Shown piece by piece: positions 8,439 through 17,620 of a DNA stretch of 64,000 bases. The first letter of the stretch is position 1. Every line of letters starts with the position of its first letter. The DNA lies in assembly GCF_002849605.1 (NCBI RefSeq), contig NZ_NPIB01000001.1, positions 434,001 through 498,000 of the forward strand. Reading direction: 5' to 3'. The stretch is from Photobacterium carnosum. Its GTDB lineage: Bacteria > Pseudomonadota > Gammaproteobacteria > Enterobacterales > Vibrionaceae. A program made the translations under genes and the position numbers. Below the pieces are notes generated by a model. The model saw nothing but the letters and a program-made list of their open reading frames with translations, did not search any database and was not told the DNA's origin.

Positions 8439-9019
8439 TGTGCTTTTGCCTCCGTTTGCATAGCCTTATTTTTTGCTTCCGCTTGTAATTTCTTATAAAG
8501 CGGCTCAAGAGTCTTGTTCCAGTTTTCTGGATTCACATCACCTACATGGCGGTAACGAATAATACCATTCGCATCAACCAAGAAGGTTTCAGGTGCGCCA
8601 TAAACGCCAAGATCCATGCCTAACATGCCATTGCCATCAAACAAAGAGATCATGTAAGGATTACCTAACTCTTTAAGCCATCTAATCGCTTTAGGTCGCT
8701 GATCTTTGTAGTTTAAACCAATGATCTTCACCCCTTGCTTCGCCAACACGTTTAAGTATTGATGCTCAGCTTGACATGTAGGACACCACGTCGCCCATAC
8801 ATTTAATAGCAGCGGTTGGCCTTTAAAAATCGTTTGCTGATATTCTTTACCTGGCTCAAACAAATCTTCCAGCTTAAAGGCAGGAACAGGTTTCCCCACT
8901 AACACCGATTCAAGCTTCGTCGGATCATCACCCGCTGCATTGCGGCTTAGCTGGACCATAAACATCACAACTAACCCTAAAAACAATACTAAAGGAATAA
9001 ATAATAGCTTCTTATTCAT
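8435..9019 (-). CDS. ccmG: thiol:disulphide interchange protein CcmG (DsbE)
   Basis: A periplasmic thioredoxin-fold reductant for CcmH and apocytochrome c, itself reduced by DsbD. It has an N-terminal membrane anchor (KKLLFIPLVLFLGLVVMFMV), the active site NVWATWCPTCQAEH, and the family-specific cis-Pro region GVYGAPETFLVD. It is 194 residues, near the normal size, with a short extra Lys/Ala-rich tail. It overlaps the ccmF stop by 8 bp. Confidence 0.94.
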   Translation of the reverse strand: MNKKLLFIPLVLFLGLVVMFMVQLSRNAAGDDPTKLESVLVGKPVPAFKLEDLFEPGKEYQQTIFKGQPLLLNVWATWCPTCQAEHQYLNVLAKQGVKIIGLNYKDQRPKAIRWLKELGNPYMISLFDGNGMLGMDLGVYGAPETFLVDANGIIRYRHVGDVNPENWNKTLEPLYKKLQAEAKNKAMQTEAKAQ

Positions 9020-11003
9020 TAGTTAGCTTTGCCTCCGATTTTTTGTCATTAGCCGCAATGTTAGCAGGCTTACGGAATCGGTAACGCTTATCGCTGATTG
9101 CAAAAGCACCACCTAGCGCCATTAAGAACGCACCCATCCACATCCAATTAACAAATGGCTTGTAGTACATACGCACAGCCCATGCACCGTCATTACCTAA
9201 ACGCTCACCCATAGCAACGTATAAGTCACGGGTAAAGCCGCTATCAATTGCCGCTTCTGTCATCATTGAGCCAGCAACGGTGTAATAACGTTTTTCAGCG
9301 TGTAGCGTTGTAATATCGATACCGTTACGGCTAATTTCAAAGTCAGCCACATAACCGTCATAGTTTGGACCATCTGCATCACGTAAACCGGCGAAATGGA
9401 AATCATAGCCTTTCACATTAACAGATTGACCTGGTGACATCCGTAAATCACGTTCGATACCGTAATTTGATACTAATGTCATACCGATAATAGCAACCGC
9501 TAAACCAAGATGGCCTAACATCATTGCCCAATGACTACGTCCTAGCTTACCTAATCCATCAAGGAAAGAGTGACGGTGAGTCGCACGACGGTAGATCTCA
9601 ACAAGGTGGAGAACAATAATCCACACTGCCATCATCACACCGACAACCGCTAATGGTTCCACAACGCTTGCTGTTAAATAAATAACTAAGAATGAGAATG
9701 GAACGGTAAATAAACCACACCACAACATTGGTTTCGCGATTGAAGCAAAGTTATCACGCTTCCAGCGAACCAGAGGACCGATACCCATTAAGAATGAGAA
9801 TGGCACCATTAACCATGTAAATAGAGTATTAAAGAACGGTTCACCAATAGAAACAGAACCTAAGCCTAATTGCTTATGAACTAACGGCAGTAACGTACCA
9901 ATTAATACCACTAATAACGCAGCAACTAATAATAAGTTATTGGCTAATAAGAAATTTTCACGTGAGAACAACGCATAATTGCCACGAGAACGGATTTGAC
10001 CACCACGTAAGGCGTAAAGCAGTAATGAACCGCCAATAATCACCACTAAGAAGCCAAGAATAAACATACCGCGTGAGGGATCAGATGCAAACGCGTGCAC
10101 AGAAACCAATACACCAGAACGAACTAAGAACGTGCCTAATAGACTTAATGAGAAAGCAGAAATCGCCAGTAATACTGTCCACGCTTTAAATGTACCGCGT
10201 TTTTCAGTTACTGATAATGAGTGCATTAGTGCCGTACCTGCAAGCCATGGCATTAATGATGCGTTTTCGACGGGATCCCAGAACCACCAGCCGCCCCAGC
10301 CAAGTTCGTAATAAGCCCACCACGAGCCTAGTGCGATACCTAATGTCAAGAATGACCATGCAGCAATTGTCCAAGGACGCGACCAACGAGCCCAAGCCGT
10401 ATCTAAACGGCCAGTCATTAGCGATGCAATAGCAAACGAGAATGCAACCGAGAAACCAACATAACCCATGTACAACATTGGTGGGTGAACAATTAAACCG
10501 GGATCTTGAAGCAATGGGTTTAAGTCACGACCTTGTACTGGGAAGTTTGGCAATGTGCGCAAAAATGGATTCGATGTTACGATGATAAACAGTAAGAAAC
10601 CCACTGCCACCATACCCATAACGGAAAGTACACGCGCCACTGCATCTAGAGGCATACCACGGCTAAATCGAGCAACAGCTGCTGCCCAACCCGCTTGGAT
10701 AAGTACCCATAGCATCAATGAACCTTCATGCCCGCCCCATACTGCGGTTAAACGGTAATACCATGGCAGTAAACTGGTTGAGTTACTGGCAACATACGCT
10801 ACCGTAAAATCATTGCTATAGAACGACCAGCTCAAAATACCAAACGACAATGCAAGCATGCCGAATATTCCGTAGGACAGTGGTCGTGCCATACGCATCA
10901 TTGCTTGGTTACCAACCGTGGCACCATACAATGGGTAAATGCTGGCCAGCACCGATAGCGCAAGTGCGGCTATAAGAGCGAATTGGCCTAATTCAGGGAT
11001 CAT
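9012..11003 (-). CDS. ccmF: cytochrome c haem lyase subunit CcmF
   Basis: CcmF is the large multi-spanning membrane protein that takes haem from holo-CcmE and, with CcmH and CcmI, ligates it to apocytochrome c. At 663 residues it is full length. The WWD haem-handling motif is present as LGWGGWWFWDPVENASLMPW, and HPPMLYMGYVG carries a conserved His. About 14 or 15 hydrophobic helices are visible. Its C-terminus ends in a Lys/Glu-rich cytoplasmic tail that overlaps the ccmG start. The gap to ccmE is 3 bp. Confidence 0.96.
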   Translation of the reverse strand: MIPELGQFALIAALALSVLASIYPLYGATVGNQAMMRMARPLSYGIFGMLALSFGILSWSFYSNDFTVAYVASNSTSLLPWYYRLTAVWGGHEGSLMLWVLIQAGWAAAVARFSRGMPLDAVARVLSVMGMVAVGFLLFIIVTSNPFLRTLPNFPVQGRDLNPLLQDPGLIVHPPMLYMGYVGFSVAFSFAIASLMTGRLDTAWARWSRPWTIAAWSFLTLGIALGSWWAYYELGWGGWWFWDPVENASLMPWLAGTALMHSLSVTEKRGTFKAWTVLLAISAFSLSLLGTFLVRSGVLVSVHAFASDPSRGMFILGFLVVIIGGSLLLYALRGGQIRSRGNYALFSRENFLLANNLLLVAALLVVLIGTLLPLVHKQLGLGSVSIGEPFFNTLFTWLMVPFSFLMGIGPLVRWKRDNFASIAKPMLWCGLFTVPFSFLVIYLTASVVEPLAVVGVMMAVWIIVLHLVEIYRRATHRHSFLDGLGKLGRSHWAMMLGHLGLAVAIIGMTLVSNYGIERDLRMSPGQSVNVKGYDFHFAGLRDADGPNYDGYVADFEISRNGIDITTLHAEKRYYTVAGSMMTEAAIDSGFTRDLYVAMGERLGNDGAWAVRMYYKPFVNWMWMGAFLMALGGAFAISDKRYRFRKPANIAANDKKSEAKLTNE

Positions 11004-11006
11004 TGA

Positions 11007-11489
11007 TCACTTACCTTGTAGTTGTTCTTCAGTGTATTTAAGTTGTTTATGGTTTATCTTCATTGCATCTGCCACTTCAGGTGGCATATAGTTTTCATCA
11101 TGCTTTGCAAGCACTTCACTTGCTTTAACTGTGGTTGGGTTAATCAATACACCCTGTGCCACAATACCTTGGCCTTCACGAAATAGATCCGGCAGAATAC
11201 CATCATAAATAACGGTAACTGAAGGACCAATATCAGCGACTTTAAATGTAATGCGTAATGATTTAGGATCGCGTTTAACTGACCCTTTTACAACCATGCC
11301 GCCAATACGTAATCGCTGCCCAATTTCAGGTCTAGCACCACCATCAGACTTACCGTTAATTAATTCTGAAGGTGTATAGAATAAATTCATATTTTGGTTA
11401 AGCGCGTATAACACGAGTCCAACCGTAGCACCGAGTCCAAGCACTAACGCCAGTACAATGACTAAACGTTTTTGACGTCTTGGGGTCAT
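11007..11489 (-). CDS. ccmE: haem chaperone CcmE
   Basis: CcmE binds haem covalently in the periplasm and carries it from CcmC to CcmF. It has an N-terminal anchor ([20 protein letters not shown]) and an OB-fold core. The haem-binding residue is His130 in [15 protein letters not shown], with Tyr134 as axial-ligand residue; both are conserved. It is 160 residues with a flexible charged C-terminus. It overlaps ccmD by 4 bp. Confidence 0.96.
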   Translation of the reverse strand: MTPRRQKRLVIVLALVLGLGATVGLVLYALNQNMNLFYTPSELINGKSDGGARPEIGQRLRIGGMVVKGSVKRDPKSLRITFKVADIGPSVTVIYDGILPDLFREGQGIVAQGVLINPTTVKASEVLAKHDENYMPPEVADAMKINHKQLKYTEEQLQGK

Positions 11490-11692
11490 AGTGTGTTCTC
11501 CAATGTTTTTGCTTCTTGAATGCGTTGTTCACGCGCCATTTTATTTTTAATTTCGCGTAACAAACGGCGTTTCGTTGTTAAGCTTGAAAATAAAACCCAT
11601 AACATCGATAGAAAAGAAATAGCGTAGGCACTCCAAACGTAGCCTGCATAACCGCCCATCGCAAAAAAATCATTTATAGAATCAAAATACAT
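11486..11692 (-). CDS. ccmD: haem exporter accessory protein CcmD
   Basis: A small single-span membrane protein that helps release holo-CcmE from the CcmABC complex. It is 68 residues, with the family opening [20 protein letters not shown] forming the helix, then a strongly basic cytoplasmic tail ([17 protein letters not shown]). It is 7 bp from ccmC and overlaps ccmE, so the position in the operon is canonical. Confidence 0.92.
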   Translation of the reverse strand: MYFDSINDFFAMGGYAGYVWSAYAISFLSMLWVLFSSLTTKRRLLREIKNKMAREQRIQEAKTLENTL

Positions 11693-11699
11693 AACGATC

Positions 11700-12431
11700 T
11701 CACTTCACCAACTTCTGCACCCAAGGGCGGTGGCTCTCACGTGATAGAATTTCATTGCGTAACCGTATCAACGTGACAGCAGCAAAGAAACAACCAAAAC
11801 CAAGTAGCATCACCAACAATGGCCATAACATATCATTTGACATTGAAGGTTTGCCAAATTTAGAAATCGTTGCACCTTGATGAAGGGTATTCCACCATTC
11901 AACAGAATAGTGAATAATTGGAATGTTAATCACACCGACAATCGACAATATACCCGCCGCTTTGGCTGCTGTTTTGTGATCATCAAACGCGTTATACAAT
12001 GCAATAACACCAAGATATAAAAACAATAGAATCAATTCAGACGTTAAGCGAGCATCCCAAACCCACCAAGCACCCCACATAGGTTTACCCCAAATAGCCC
12101 CTGTAATTAGAGCAATAAAGGTAAACACGGCACCAATAGGAGCCATTGCAGCGGCAGCCATATCCGACATTCGAATCTGCCACACAAGGCCAACAAAAGA
12201 AGAAATAGCCATGGTGACATAAATACTCATCGACCAAATGGCTGCGGGTACGTGAATATAAATAATCCTAAAGCTATCGCCTTGTTGATAGTCAGCAGGA
12301 ACAAATAAGAGTCCCCATACCGATCCCACTAAAATAGAAATCAAAGCGATAATAGAAAACCAAGGCAACAACTTACCGCATAATCGATAGGTGTTTTCTG
12401 CTTTAGCGTAGGGATGTAGCCACTTCCACAT
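11700..12431 (-). CDS. ccmC: haem exporter / CcmE haem-loading protein CcmC
   Basis: CcmC attaches haem to CcmE, with its WWD motif facing the periplasm. The motif is seen as WGAWWVWDARLTSELILLFL, with flanking conserved histidines in IIYIHVPAAIWS and IIHYSVEWWNTLHQG. Six membrane helices are visible. It is 243 residues, normal for the family. A 118-bp gap separates it from ccmB, the largest gap in the operon; I found no clear promoter or terminator in it. Confidence 0.95.
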   Translation of the reverse strand: MWKWLHPYAKAENTYRLCGKLLPWFSIIALISILVGSVWGLLFVPADYQQGDSFRIIYIHVPAAIWSMSIYVTMAISSFVGLVWQIRMSDMAAAAMAPIGAVFTFIALITGAIWGKPMWGAWWVWDARLTSELILLFLYLGVIALYNAFDDHKTAAKAAGILSIVGVINIPIIHYSVEWWNTLHQGATISKFGKPSMSNDMLWPLLVMLLGFGCFFAAVTLIRLRNEILSRESHRPWVQKLVK

Positions 12432-12549
12432 AATGCTCTCAACTTATAATAAATAATAAATACGTCACTGAGAGCAACATTATCACTCTCGCTTTCTTCA
12501 CCACCTCACACTTGAATATCGTGTAAGTGCTAAAGAAAAAATTCATTGG

Positions 12550-13218
12550 TTAATTAACACTGATCCTGAGTGAGGCTGCCACAGCAAATGGCGCTAAGGT
12601 CAACGACCCAGCTAACATCGCCCCCATGATGGCTAATTGACCATCATAAGCCATGCCCAAACTTGCCGCCTCAATCGCAGAGGTTGCGAATATAAGCACA
12701 GGTATATACAAAGGCAGTATGAGCAAGCTCAATAAAACGCCACCTTTTCGTAATCCAACCGTTAATGCCATTCCAATTGCGCCTAAAAAGCTCAATGTTG
12801 GCGTACCAATCAGTAACGTTAATAACACTGCGATCCAAGTATGTAAATTGAGTGACAATAAAATCGCTAATAACGGACTAATTAAAATCAACGGTAATCC
12901 GGTAAGTAACCAGTGAGCAATCATTTTACCAAAGGCCGTAACCGACAGTGGTATTGGCATTAACAGCATTTGTTCTAATGAACCATCAAGATAGTCATCT
13001 CGAAATAAACGCTCCATAGAGAGCAATGCCGCTAATAATGCTGCTACCCAAATAATACCAGGGGCAATACGGGCTAATAAATTAGGCTCAGGCCCTATGC
13101 CTAAAGGAAACAACGTGATAACAATAATAAAAAACCATAACGGATTAAAAATATCCGCTTGTCGACGATAAGCTATCAATAACTCACGACGAATAATTTG
13201 GATAAGGGTGTTAAGCAT
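12550..13218 (-). CDS. ccmB: CcmB, membrane subunit of the CcmAB ABC transporter
   Basis: CcmB is the permease partner of CcmA; ATP hydrolysis by CcmA releases holo-CcmE from CcmC. It is 222 residues with six hydrophobic helices. The family signatures RRELLIAYRRQADIFNPLWF near the N-terminus and ERLFRDDYLDGSLEQMLL are intact. The start is 5 bp after the ccmA stop. Confidence 0.95.
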   Translation of the reverse strand: MLNTLIQIIRRELLIAYRRQADIFNPLWFFIIVITLFPLGIGPEPNLLARIAPGIIWVAALLAALLSMERLFRDDYLDGSLEQMLLMPIPLSVTAFGKMIAHWLLTGLPLILISPLLAILLSLNLHTWIAVLLTLLIGTPTLSFLGAIGMALTVGLRKGGVLLSLLILPLYIPVLIFATSAIEAASLGMAYDGQLAIMGAMLAGSLTLAPFAVAASLRISVN

Positions 13219-13223
13219 TATTA

Positions 13224-13871
13224 TTATCCTAGCTTAATTTTTCTTAAACGATCACTGTCAACAAACATGTCTTGGTGGGTGGTTAATAATACCATTCCAC
13301 CACGTTCTGCATGAGCTAAAAAAAGCGCTTCAAGCACCTTTATACCTTGCTTATCGATTGCAGTTAACGGTTCATCAAGCACCCACAATTTATGATTACT
13401 TAACCATAATCTCGCCAAAGCAACACGACGTTGTTGACCTGCGGATAACTGCCCAGCACTAATATCTTCACGCCCAGCTAAACCAACATGTGCTAAAGCT
13501 TGCCACAGAGCACCCTCACCATTTACTGCAGGTGTTCCTTTGAGATCTGAGCCTTGCTCACTCGTATGCATTGATTGAAAAAAAGCCAAGTTCTCAAAGG
13601 CCGTAAGCTCACGCTTTACGCCTGTTTGATGCCCTAAAAACAATAGTGCTTGATGATAGTCTTCACGGGCAGTCGTAATATTTTCATTACACCACTGCAC
13701 TTCACCACTGTCTGAATGACCTAGGCCAGCAATAATCCTTAATAAGGTTGTTTTGCCCGCCCCATTTGGACCTTCAATTTGAACTAATTCACCACTTGAA
13801 ATCGTGAAATTTAATTCATCAAATAATACGCGTTCATCACGAACACAGCTCAAATTTGCTACTGACAACAT
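13224..13871 (-). CDS. ccmA: CcmA, ATPase subunit of the CcmAB ABC transporter
   Basis: Cytoplasmic ATPase of the CcmABCD complex. It shows Walker [13 protein letters not shown], signature [13 protein letters not shown], and Walker [14 protein letters not shown] set the start at the ATG at 13871 ([13 protein letters not shown], 215 residues), because the extra 19 residues of the longer frame (to 13928) have no family counterpart. This is the first gene of the ccm operon. The operon promoter should lie in the 105-bp gap shared with the divergent fliK-like gene. Confidence 0.94.
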   Translation of the reverse strand: MLSVANLSCVRDERVLFDELNFTISSGELVQIEGPNGAGKTTLLRIIAGLGHSDSGEVQWCNENITTAREDYHQALLFLGHQTGVKRELTAFENLAFFQSMHTSEQGSDLKGTPAVNGEGALWQALAHVGLAGREDISAGQLSAGQQRRVALARLWLSNHKLWVLDEPLTAIDKQGIKVLEALFLAHAERGGMVLLTTHQDMFVDSDRLRKIKLG

Positions 13872-13976
13872 AAAATAATGTATCCTAGGTGTCACAAAAT
13901 AGCCGCATAATACCACAATGGCTAACAAATTGACTAAACTGCTCTGCTTCTTAATCGTTAACTAACGTAAGTAAAT

Positions 13977-14840
13977 GTGAAACAAATGCAAACAAAAATA
14001 TCACCAAATCAATCTATATTTATAGAAAAACCATCAAAAATTGAAATGGTTAACATAGCATCTAAGACTTCACATGTAGAATTACCAACAATAATTACCA
14101 ACAGCAACTCAAAACTTATATCTCAACTGCCACAATTATTATTATTTATGAATAGCTTGCAACAATTAGTTACAAATTTATTGATTCCGTTAAACTTAGG
14201 TACAGTTAAGTCAACCCATGTGGCACCACAACCACTACAACAGTTATTTAACCAATTATTACTACCCAATAATCAACCCGCATTAATCAATTGGCTACAA
14301 CACAATATTGGCAATAAAACCTTAGCGACGTTATTACTGCAACTATCGCAATCGTCAAGTCCTCTAAGTCAGTGGTTAAATCAGCTTAGCCCTGAACAAC
14401 AGCAAGAATTCACTGCATTATTACGCCTTGCGGGTGAACAACGAGGACCAGAAAATCAACGTTCACCAGATCATAACAATATCCATCTACAATGGGTGCA
14501 AGCCAACGGCCAAACTATTTCACTACAAGTGAACAATCACCAACCAAAGAAAACAAATACTGTTAAGAATAACAATAACAAATGGACCGTCAAATTGAGT
14601 TTACCTATTGGTACAATAGATAAGATGAATGTTATTGCTTGTTGGCATCAACAACAGTTAAGCACTCGCTTTGAATGTGCCAATCAAACGTTATTACATC
14701 ATATTGAACGGGTTACACCTTATTTAATTTCACGATTACAACAATTAGGTATAAATAGCACCCCGCCACACTATAAACTGATCATTCAGCAACCACAAAA
14801 TATGCCACCAGCGTTATCGGGTTTATTAATAAAAGTATAA
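13977..14840 (+). CDS. FliK-like hook-length control paralogue
   Basis: A 287-residue Gln/Asn/Leu-rich protein. The C-terminal third (KWTVKLSLPIG, LSTRFECANQTLLHHIERV, LISRLQQLGI) resembles the FliK C-terminal domain, which contacts FlhB to switch export from hook to filament subunits. The N-terminal half is low complexity and could act as a ruler or tether. It is not the main FliK, which is at 33.4-34.8 kb. It sits 16 bp before flhX, a FlhB C-terminal-domain paralogue, so the pair may act together. The specific role is unknown. Confidence 0.7.
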   Translation: MKQMQTKISPNQSIFIEKPSKIEMVNIASKTSHVELPTIITNSNSKLISQLPQLLLFMNSLQQLVTNLLIPLNLGTVKSTHVAPQPLQQLFNQLLLPNNQPALINWLQHNIGNKTLATLLLQLSQSSSPLSQWLNQLSPEQQQEFTALLRLAGEQRGPENQRSPDHNNIHLQWVQANGQTISLQVNNHQPKKTNTVKNNNNKWTVKLSLPIGTIDKMNVIACWHQQQLSTRFECANQTLLHHIERVTPYLISRLQQLGINSTPPHYKLIIQQPQNMPPALSGLLIKV

Positions 14841-14856
14841 TTATTAGAAGATAAAT

Positions 14857-15168
14857 ATGACAATCAAGTCAACATCCGACCCGCAACAAGCGATTGCGTT
14901 ACGCTATGATGGTAAGCAAAGCCCCTATATAGCGGCTAAAGGCTACGATCAATTAGCACAGCACATTATTGAACAAGTAAAACAACAAGGTGGGCTAATT
15001 CATCAAGATCCAGTATTAGCGCAATACCTCAATAGTTTTGATCTCAATGATCATCTTCCACAGGAGTTATATCTCATCATTGCAGAGTTAATTGCATTTT
15101 CATGGTACCTAAACGGAAAAACCCCTCCAGGATGGGAAGGGTTTGAAAATATTGATCTTACAGCATAG
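14857..15168 (+). CDS. flhX: FlhX: free-standing FlhB C-terminal domain (EscU/YscU family)
   Basis: A 103-residue soluble protein related to the part of FlhB that follows the autocleavage site. The hallmark AIALRYDGKQSPYIAAKGYDQLAQHI aligns with the VALRYD...VIAKGGDHLAL region of the FlhB in this window. The cleavage motif itself is absent, so no processing is expected. In other bacteria a free FlhB C-terminal piece can complement a cleaved FlhB or tune substrate choice; whether it does so here is unknown. The 3' end carries, on the opposite strand, the terminator of the che operon. It is convergent with the DUF2802 gene. Confidence 0.8.
   Translation: MTIKSTSDPQQAIALRYDGKQSPYIAAKGYDQLAQHIIEQVKQQGGLIHQDPVLAQYLNSFDLNDHLPQELYLIIAELIAFSWYLNGKTPPGWEGFENIDLTA
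15119..15144 (-). terminator. che operon terminator inside the flhX coding region
   Basis: On the minus strand AAACCCTTCC / GGAGGGGTTT form a fully paired 10-bp stem (one G-U pair) with a six-base loop, followed by further Ts. It lies 47 bp beyond the DUF2802 stop and within the last codons of flhX, where it encodes the peptide around GKTPPGWEGFE. The sequence thus does two jobs. Confidence 0.7.
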
Positions 15169-15190
15169 TGTGATGGTTAAATCTAACGAG

Positions 15191-15625
15191 TTAACGCCGA
15201 TAATGTTGGGACATACTTTTTTGTAAGCTCAGCATTAATTCCGCTTCCGCTTTTGGCAAGTCGCATTCAGTCATTAGCTCGTTAACATCCGCCCCAAGTT
15301 CGACCATCTTGCTGGCGCGACTGTATAACCGCCCACCAGAGTCATTCATGGCAATCTCATTTTGACGTTCTTCAACCTGTTCAAGCTGCTCAATCAAATC
15401 AACTAACTTATCACTCATACCAATGCTGCCAGTACGTAATTCATTAAATTGCTTAGTTAAACTTTCATACTGTAAACGTGAATTTTTTAATACTGTTTCA
15501 ATAGCTGAAAATTTTATTTCTAATGCTTTTCGGGCTCGACGCTCACGGCTAATTAATACCGTTGCAGTTATCGCAATTAACACCGAAATAGCAACAGGTA
15601 GCCATTGTTGAAGTATTATATCCAT
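15191..15625 (-). CDS. DUF2802 membrane-anchored coiled-coil protein
   Basis: A 144-residue protein found after cheW in polar flagellates. It has one N-terminal membrane helix (WLPVAISVLIAITATVLIS), a basic stop-transfer segment, a coiled coil of about 60 residues, then a C-terminal helix-turn-helix-like tail (MVELGADVNELMTECDLPKAEAELM) that ends DUF2802 proteins. Its function is not established. Its place as the last gene of the fla/che operon suggests a role in array or flagellar placement. The start codon overlaps the cheW stop (TAATG). Confidence 0.85.
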   Translation of the reverse strand: MDIILQQWLPVAISVLIAITATVLISRERRARKALEIKFSAIETVLKNSRLQYESLTKQFNELRTGSIGMSDKLVDLIEQLEQVEERQNEIAMNDSGGRLYSRASKMVELGADVNELMTECDLPKAEAELMLSLQKSMSQHYRR

Positions 15626-16119
15626 TACAAATATGCGACCTCATCCCACTCGTCTTCAGACAACAGTTTATTTAAGTCAACTAATATCAATAATTGATCG
15701 TCATGGTTACTGACACCTTGAATAAACTTGGCACTTTCTTCTGTTCCGACACAAGGGGTACTATCAATTTCAGAATTACGCAAATAAACCACTTCAGCGA
15801 CACTATCAACTAAAATACCGATCACTTGCGTTTCTGCTTCAATGATGACAATACGTGTGCTATCTGAAATCTCACCATGCTGTAAACCAAAACGAGCACG
15901 AGTATCAATAACGGTAACAACATTGCCACGTAAATTAATAATACCAATCACGTAATCAGGCGCACCTGGCACCGGTGCTATCTCTGAATAGCGTAAAACT
16001 TCCCGTACCTGCATAACATTAATGCCATAGGTTTCATTTTCTAATTGAAAAGTAACCCATTGCAATACCTGATCATTAACGCCGTCTTTTTGTTTTTCCG
16101 TTATATTTACTTGGGACAT
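15625..16119 (-). CDS. cheW: chemotaxis coupling protein CheW
   Basis: CheW links CheA to the chemoreceptors in the array. The domain spans nearly the whole protein: LQWVTFQLENETYGINVMQVREVLRY, then PVPGAPDYVIGIINLRGNVV with the receptor-contact region, then the ending LVDLNKLLSEDEWDE. I set the start at 16119 (MSQVNITEK, 164 residues), which has the ribosome site AAGGAAA. The longer frame from 16143 would overlap parP and has none. Confidence 0.95.
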   Translation of the reverse strand: MSQVNITEKQKDGVNDQVLQWVTFQLENETYGINVMQVREVLRYSEIAPVPGAPDYVIGIINLRGNVVTVIDTRARFGLQHGEISDSTRIVIIEAETQVIGILVDSVAEVVYLRNSEIDSTPCVGTEESAKFIQGVSNHDDQLLILVDLNKLLSEDEWDEVAYL

Positions 16120-16139
16120 ACTATTTCCTTTTTGACGCC

Positions 16140-16841
16140 TCAACTCGCGCCACTATTAACATCTAAGCCTTTATTCAACATTTGAATTAATGCATCAACA
16201 TGGATCAGAGTACACATCTTTTGTTTTACCATTCCCGCTAACCACGGCCGCTTACCGGCTTGTTCTCGCCACCGAATATCTGTTGTCATTAACGTTTGAG
16301 TACCATGTAACTTATCGCAAGCTAGGCCCCACTGACTATTCCCTAGCATTACCATATAACGATAATTATCACGATAATGGTCATTAGTTAACTTATCAGC
16401 CATTACCCAATGCGCCGTATCAACCACATCAACATTGTATTGTGGTAACGGAGCTAATCCTAAATACCATGCTGGGCGACCCACTATATGGTTCAATTCA
16501 CCAAGCTGATAAATCGCACCTAACTCGGTTAATGCCACCGCAAACATCATCCCATTCACTTCAAAAAACAAAGATTGAAATGGTTGTTGTTGCCCATGAT
16601 GTTGCCATGCGACAAACTCTGGTTCTGGTTCTGGTTCTGCATCAATCACAGCCACAACCAGAGGTTCAACATCAAGTTGTGGTGGTATTTGCGCTAATAA
16701 TTGTTGTAATTGTTGTGACGCTGATGGCTCACAAAATACCGTCGGTTTGATCTCTGCTATCGGTTGTGGATCAGTCTCTAACAGTAAATCACCGAAATAA
16801 TCATCTAATGCTTGTTCACTTGTTAACGGTTTATTATTCAT
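16140..16841 (-). CDS. parP: ParP, polar chemotaxis array protein with CheW-like AIF domain
   Basis: ParP joins ParC to the chemotaxis array and, in Vibrio, binds CheA to keep it at the pole. The N-terminal 85 residues are Pro/Glu-rich (DAEPEPEPEF). The C-terminal part is a CheW-like domain, the array integration and formation (AIF) domain: SLFFEVNGMMFAVALTELGAI, then WYLGLAPLP in place of the usual GIINLRG. It is 233 residues and overlaps parC by 8 bp. Identification rests on the domain order and the parC-parP-cheW neighbourhood. Confidence 0.85.
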   Translation of the reverse strand: MNNKPLTSEQALDDYFGDLLLETDPQPIAEIKPTVFCEPSASQQLQQLLAQIPPQLDVEPLVVAVIDAEPEPEPEFVAWQHHGQQQPFQSLFFEVNGMMFAVALTELGAIYQLGELNHIVGRPAWYLGLAPLPQYNVDVVDTAHWVMADKLTNDHYRDNYRYMVMLGNSQWGLACDKLHGTQTLMTTDIRWREQAGKRPWLAGMVKQKMCTLIHVDALIQMLNKGLDVNSGAS

Positions 16842-17616
16842 TGTGCACTAATCTTGTTAAGTGATTCAGTAACGTTTTATAAGCAAAAACCCCTCGACAA
16901 TTAGGAGCATACAATGAGGGCGGCATATGTTTAATACTGGCATCACGAAACTTAGTATCAATGGGAATAGCAGACATCCACACTTGATCAGAATAACGGG
17001 TTTTTAAGTCTTGTAACGTTTGCAATGATGCACGAGTACGCTTGTCATACATAGTTGGTACAATAGTGACATCAAATTCAGTCGGTTTTGAACGTTGCAT
17101 AATCTGTAAAGTACGCAACATCCGTTCTAAACCTTTCATGGCTAAGAACTCTGTTTGTACCGGAATTAAAATACGATCACTGGCCGCCAATGCATTGACC
17201 ATCATCACCCCAAGAATGGGCGGGCAATCAATTAATACATAGTCATAATCAATGGCGACACTGTGTAAGGCTTTCTTTAAGACTAACCCCATTCCACTAC
17301 GATTACCCATCGATCGATCTAAGGTCGCCAATGACATATGGGCAGGAATAATATCAATATTGTTAAATGTGGTACTTAAGATCAATGATCTTACGCCATC
17401 TCGATTAATCTCAGGCAATTGAAACAAATCAAATAAACTGGCAGGCACATAATCAGCATCAAAATTCAAATAGGTTGTTAATGAACCATGGGGATCAGTA
17501 TCAACTACCAATACCCGTTGATTTTGCTCACTTAATAATCCTGCTAATGCTATGGTAGTGGTCGTTTTCCCTACTCCACCCTTTTGGTTTGCAATACTCC
17601 AAACAACCACCGGCAA
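16834..17616 (-). CDS. parC: ParC, ParA-like ATPase for polar array placement
   Basis: A ParA/MinD-type ATPase that forms a polar focus and recruits chemotaxis arrays in Vibrio. It has a deviant Walker A QKGGVGKTTTTIALAG, the switch/A' aspartate in VLVVDTDPHGSLTTYL, and Walker B DYVLIDCPPILG. It is 260 residues. The name refers to the chemotaxis ParC and not to topoisomerase IV. It starts 4 bp after the cheB stop and overlaps parP. Confidence 0.9.
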   Translation of the reverse strand: MPVVVWSIANQKGGVGKTTTTIALAGLLSEQNQRVLVVDTDPHGSLTTYLNFDADYVPASLFDLFQLPEINRDGVRSLILSTTFNNIDIIPAHMSLATLDRSMGNRSGMGLVLKKALHSVAIDYDYVLIDCPPILGVMMVNALAASDRILIPVQTEFLAMKGLERMLRTLQIMQRSKPTEFDVTIVPTMYDKRTRASLQTLQDLKTRYSDQVWMSAIPIDTKFRDASIKHMPPSLYAPNCRGVFAYKTLLNHLTRLVHNE

Positions 17617-17620
17617 CTCC

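Noticed and set aside
13872-13928. Longer ccmA start
   Set aside because: The extra 19 residues have no family counterpart and lie in the promoter gap shared with the divergent gene.
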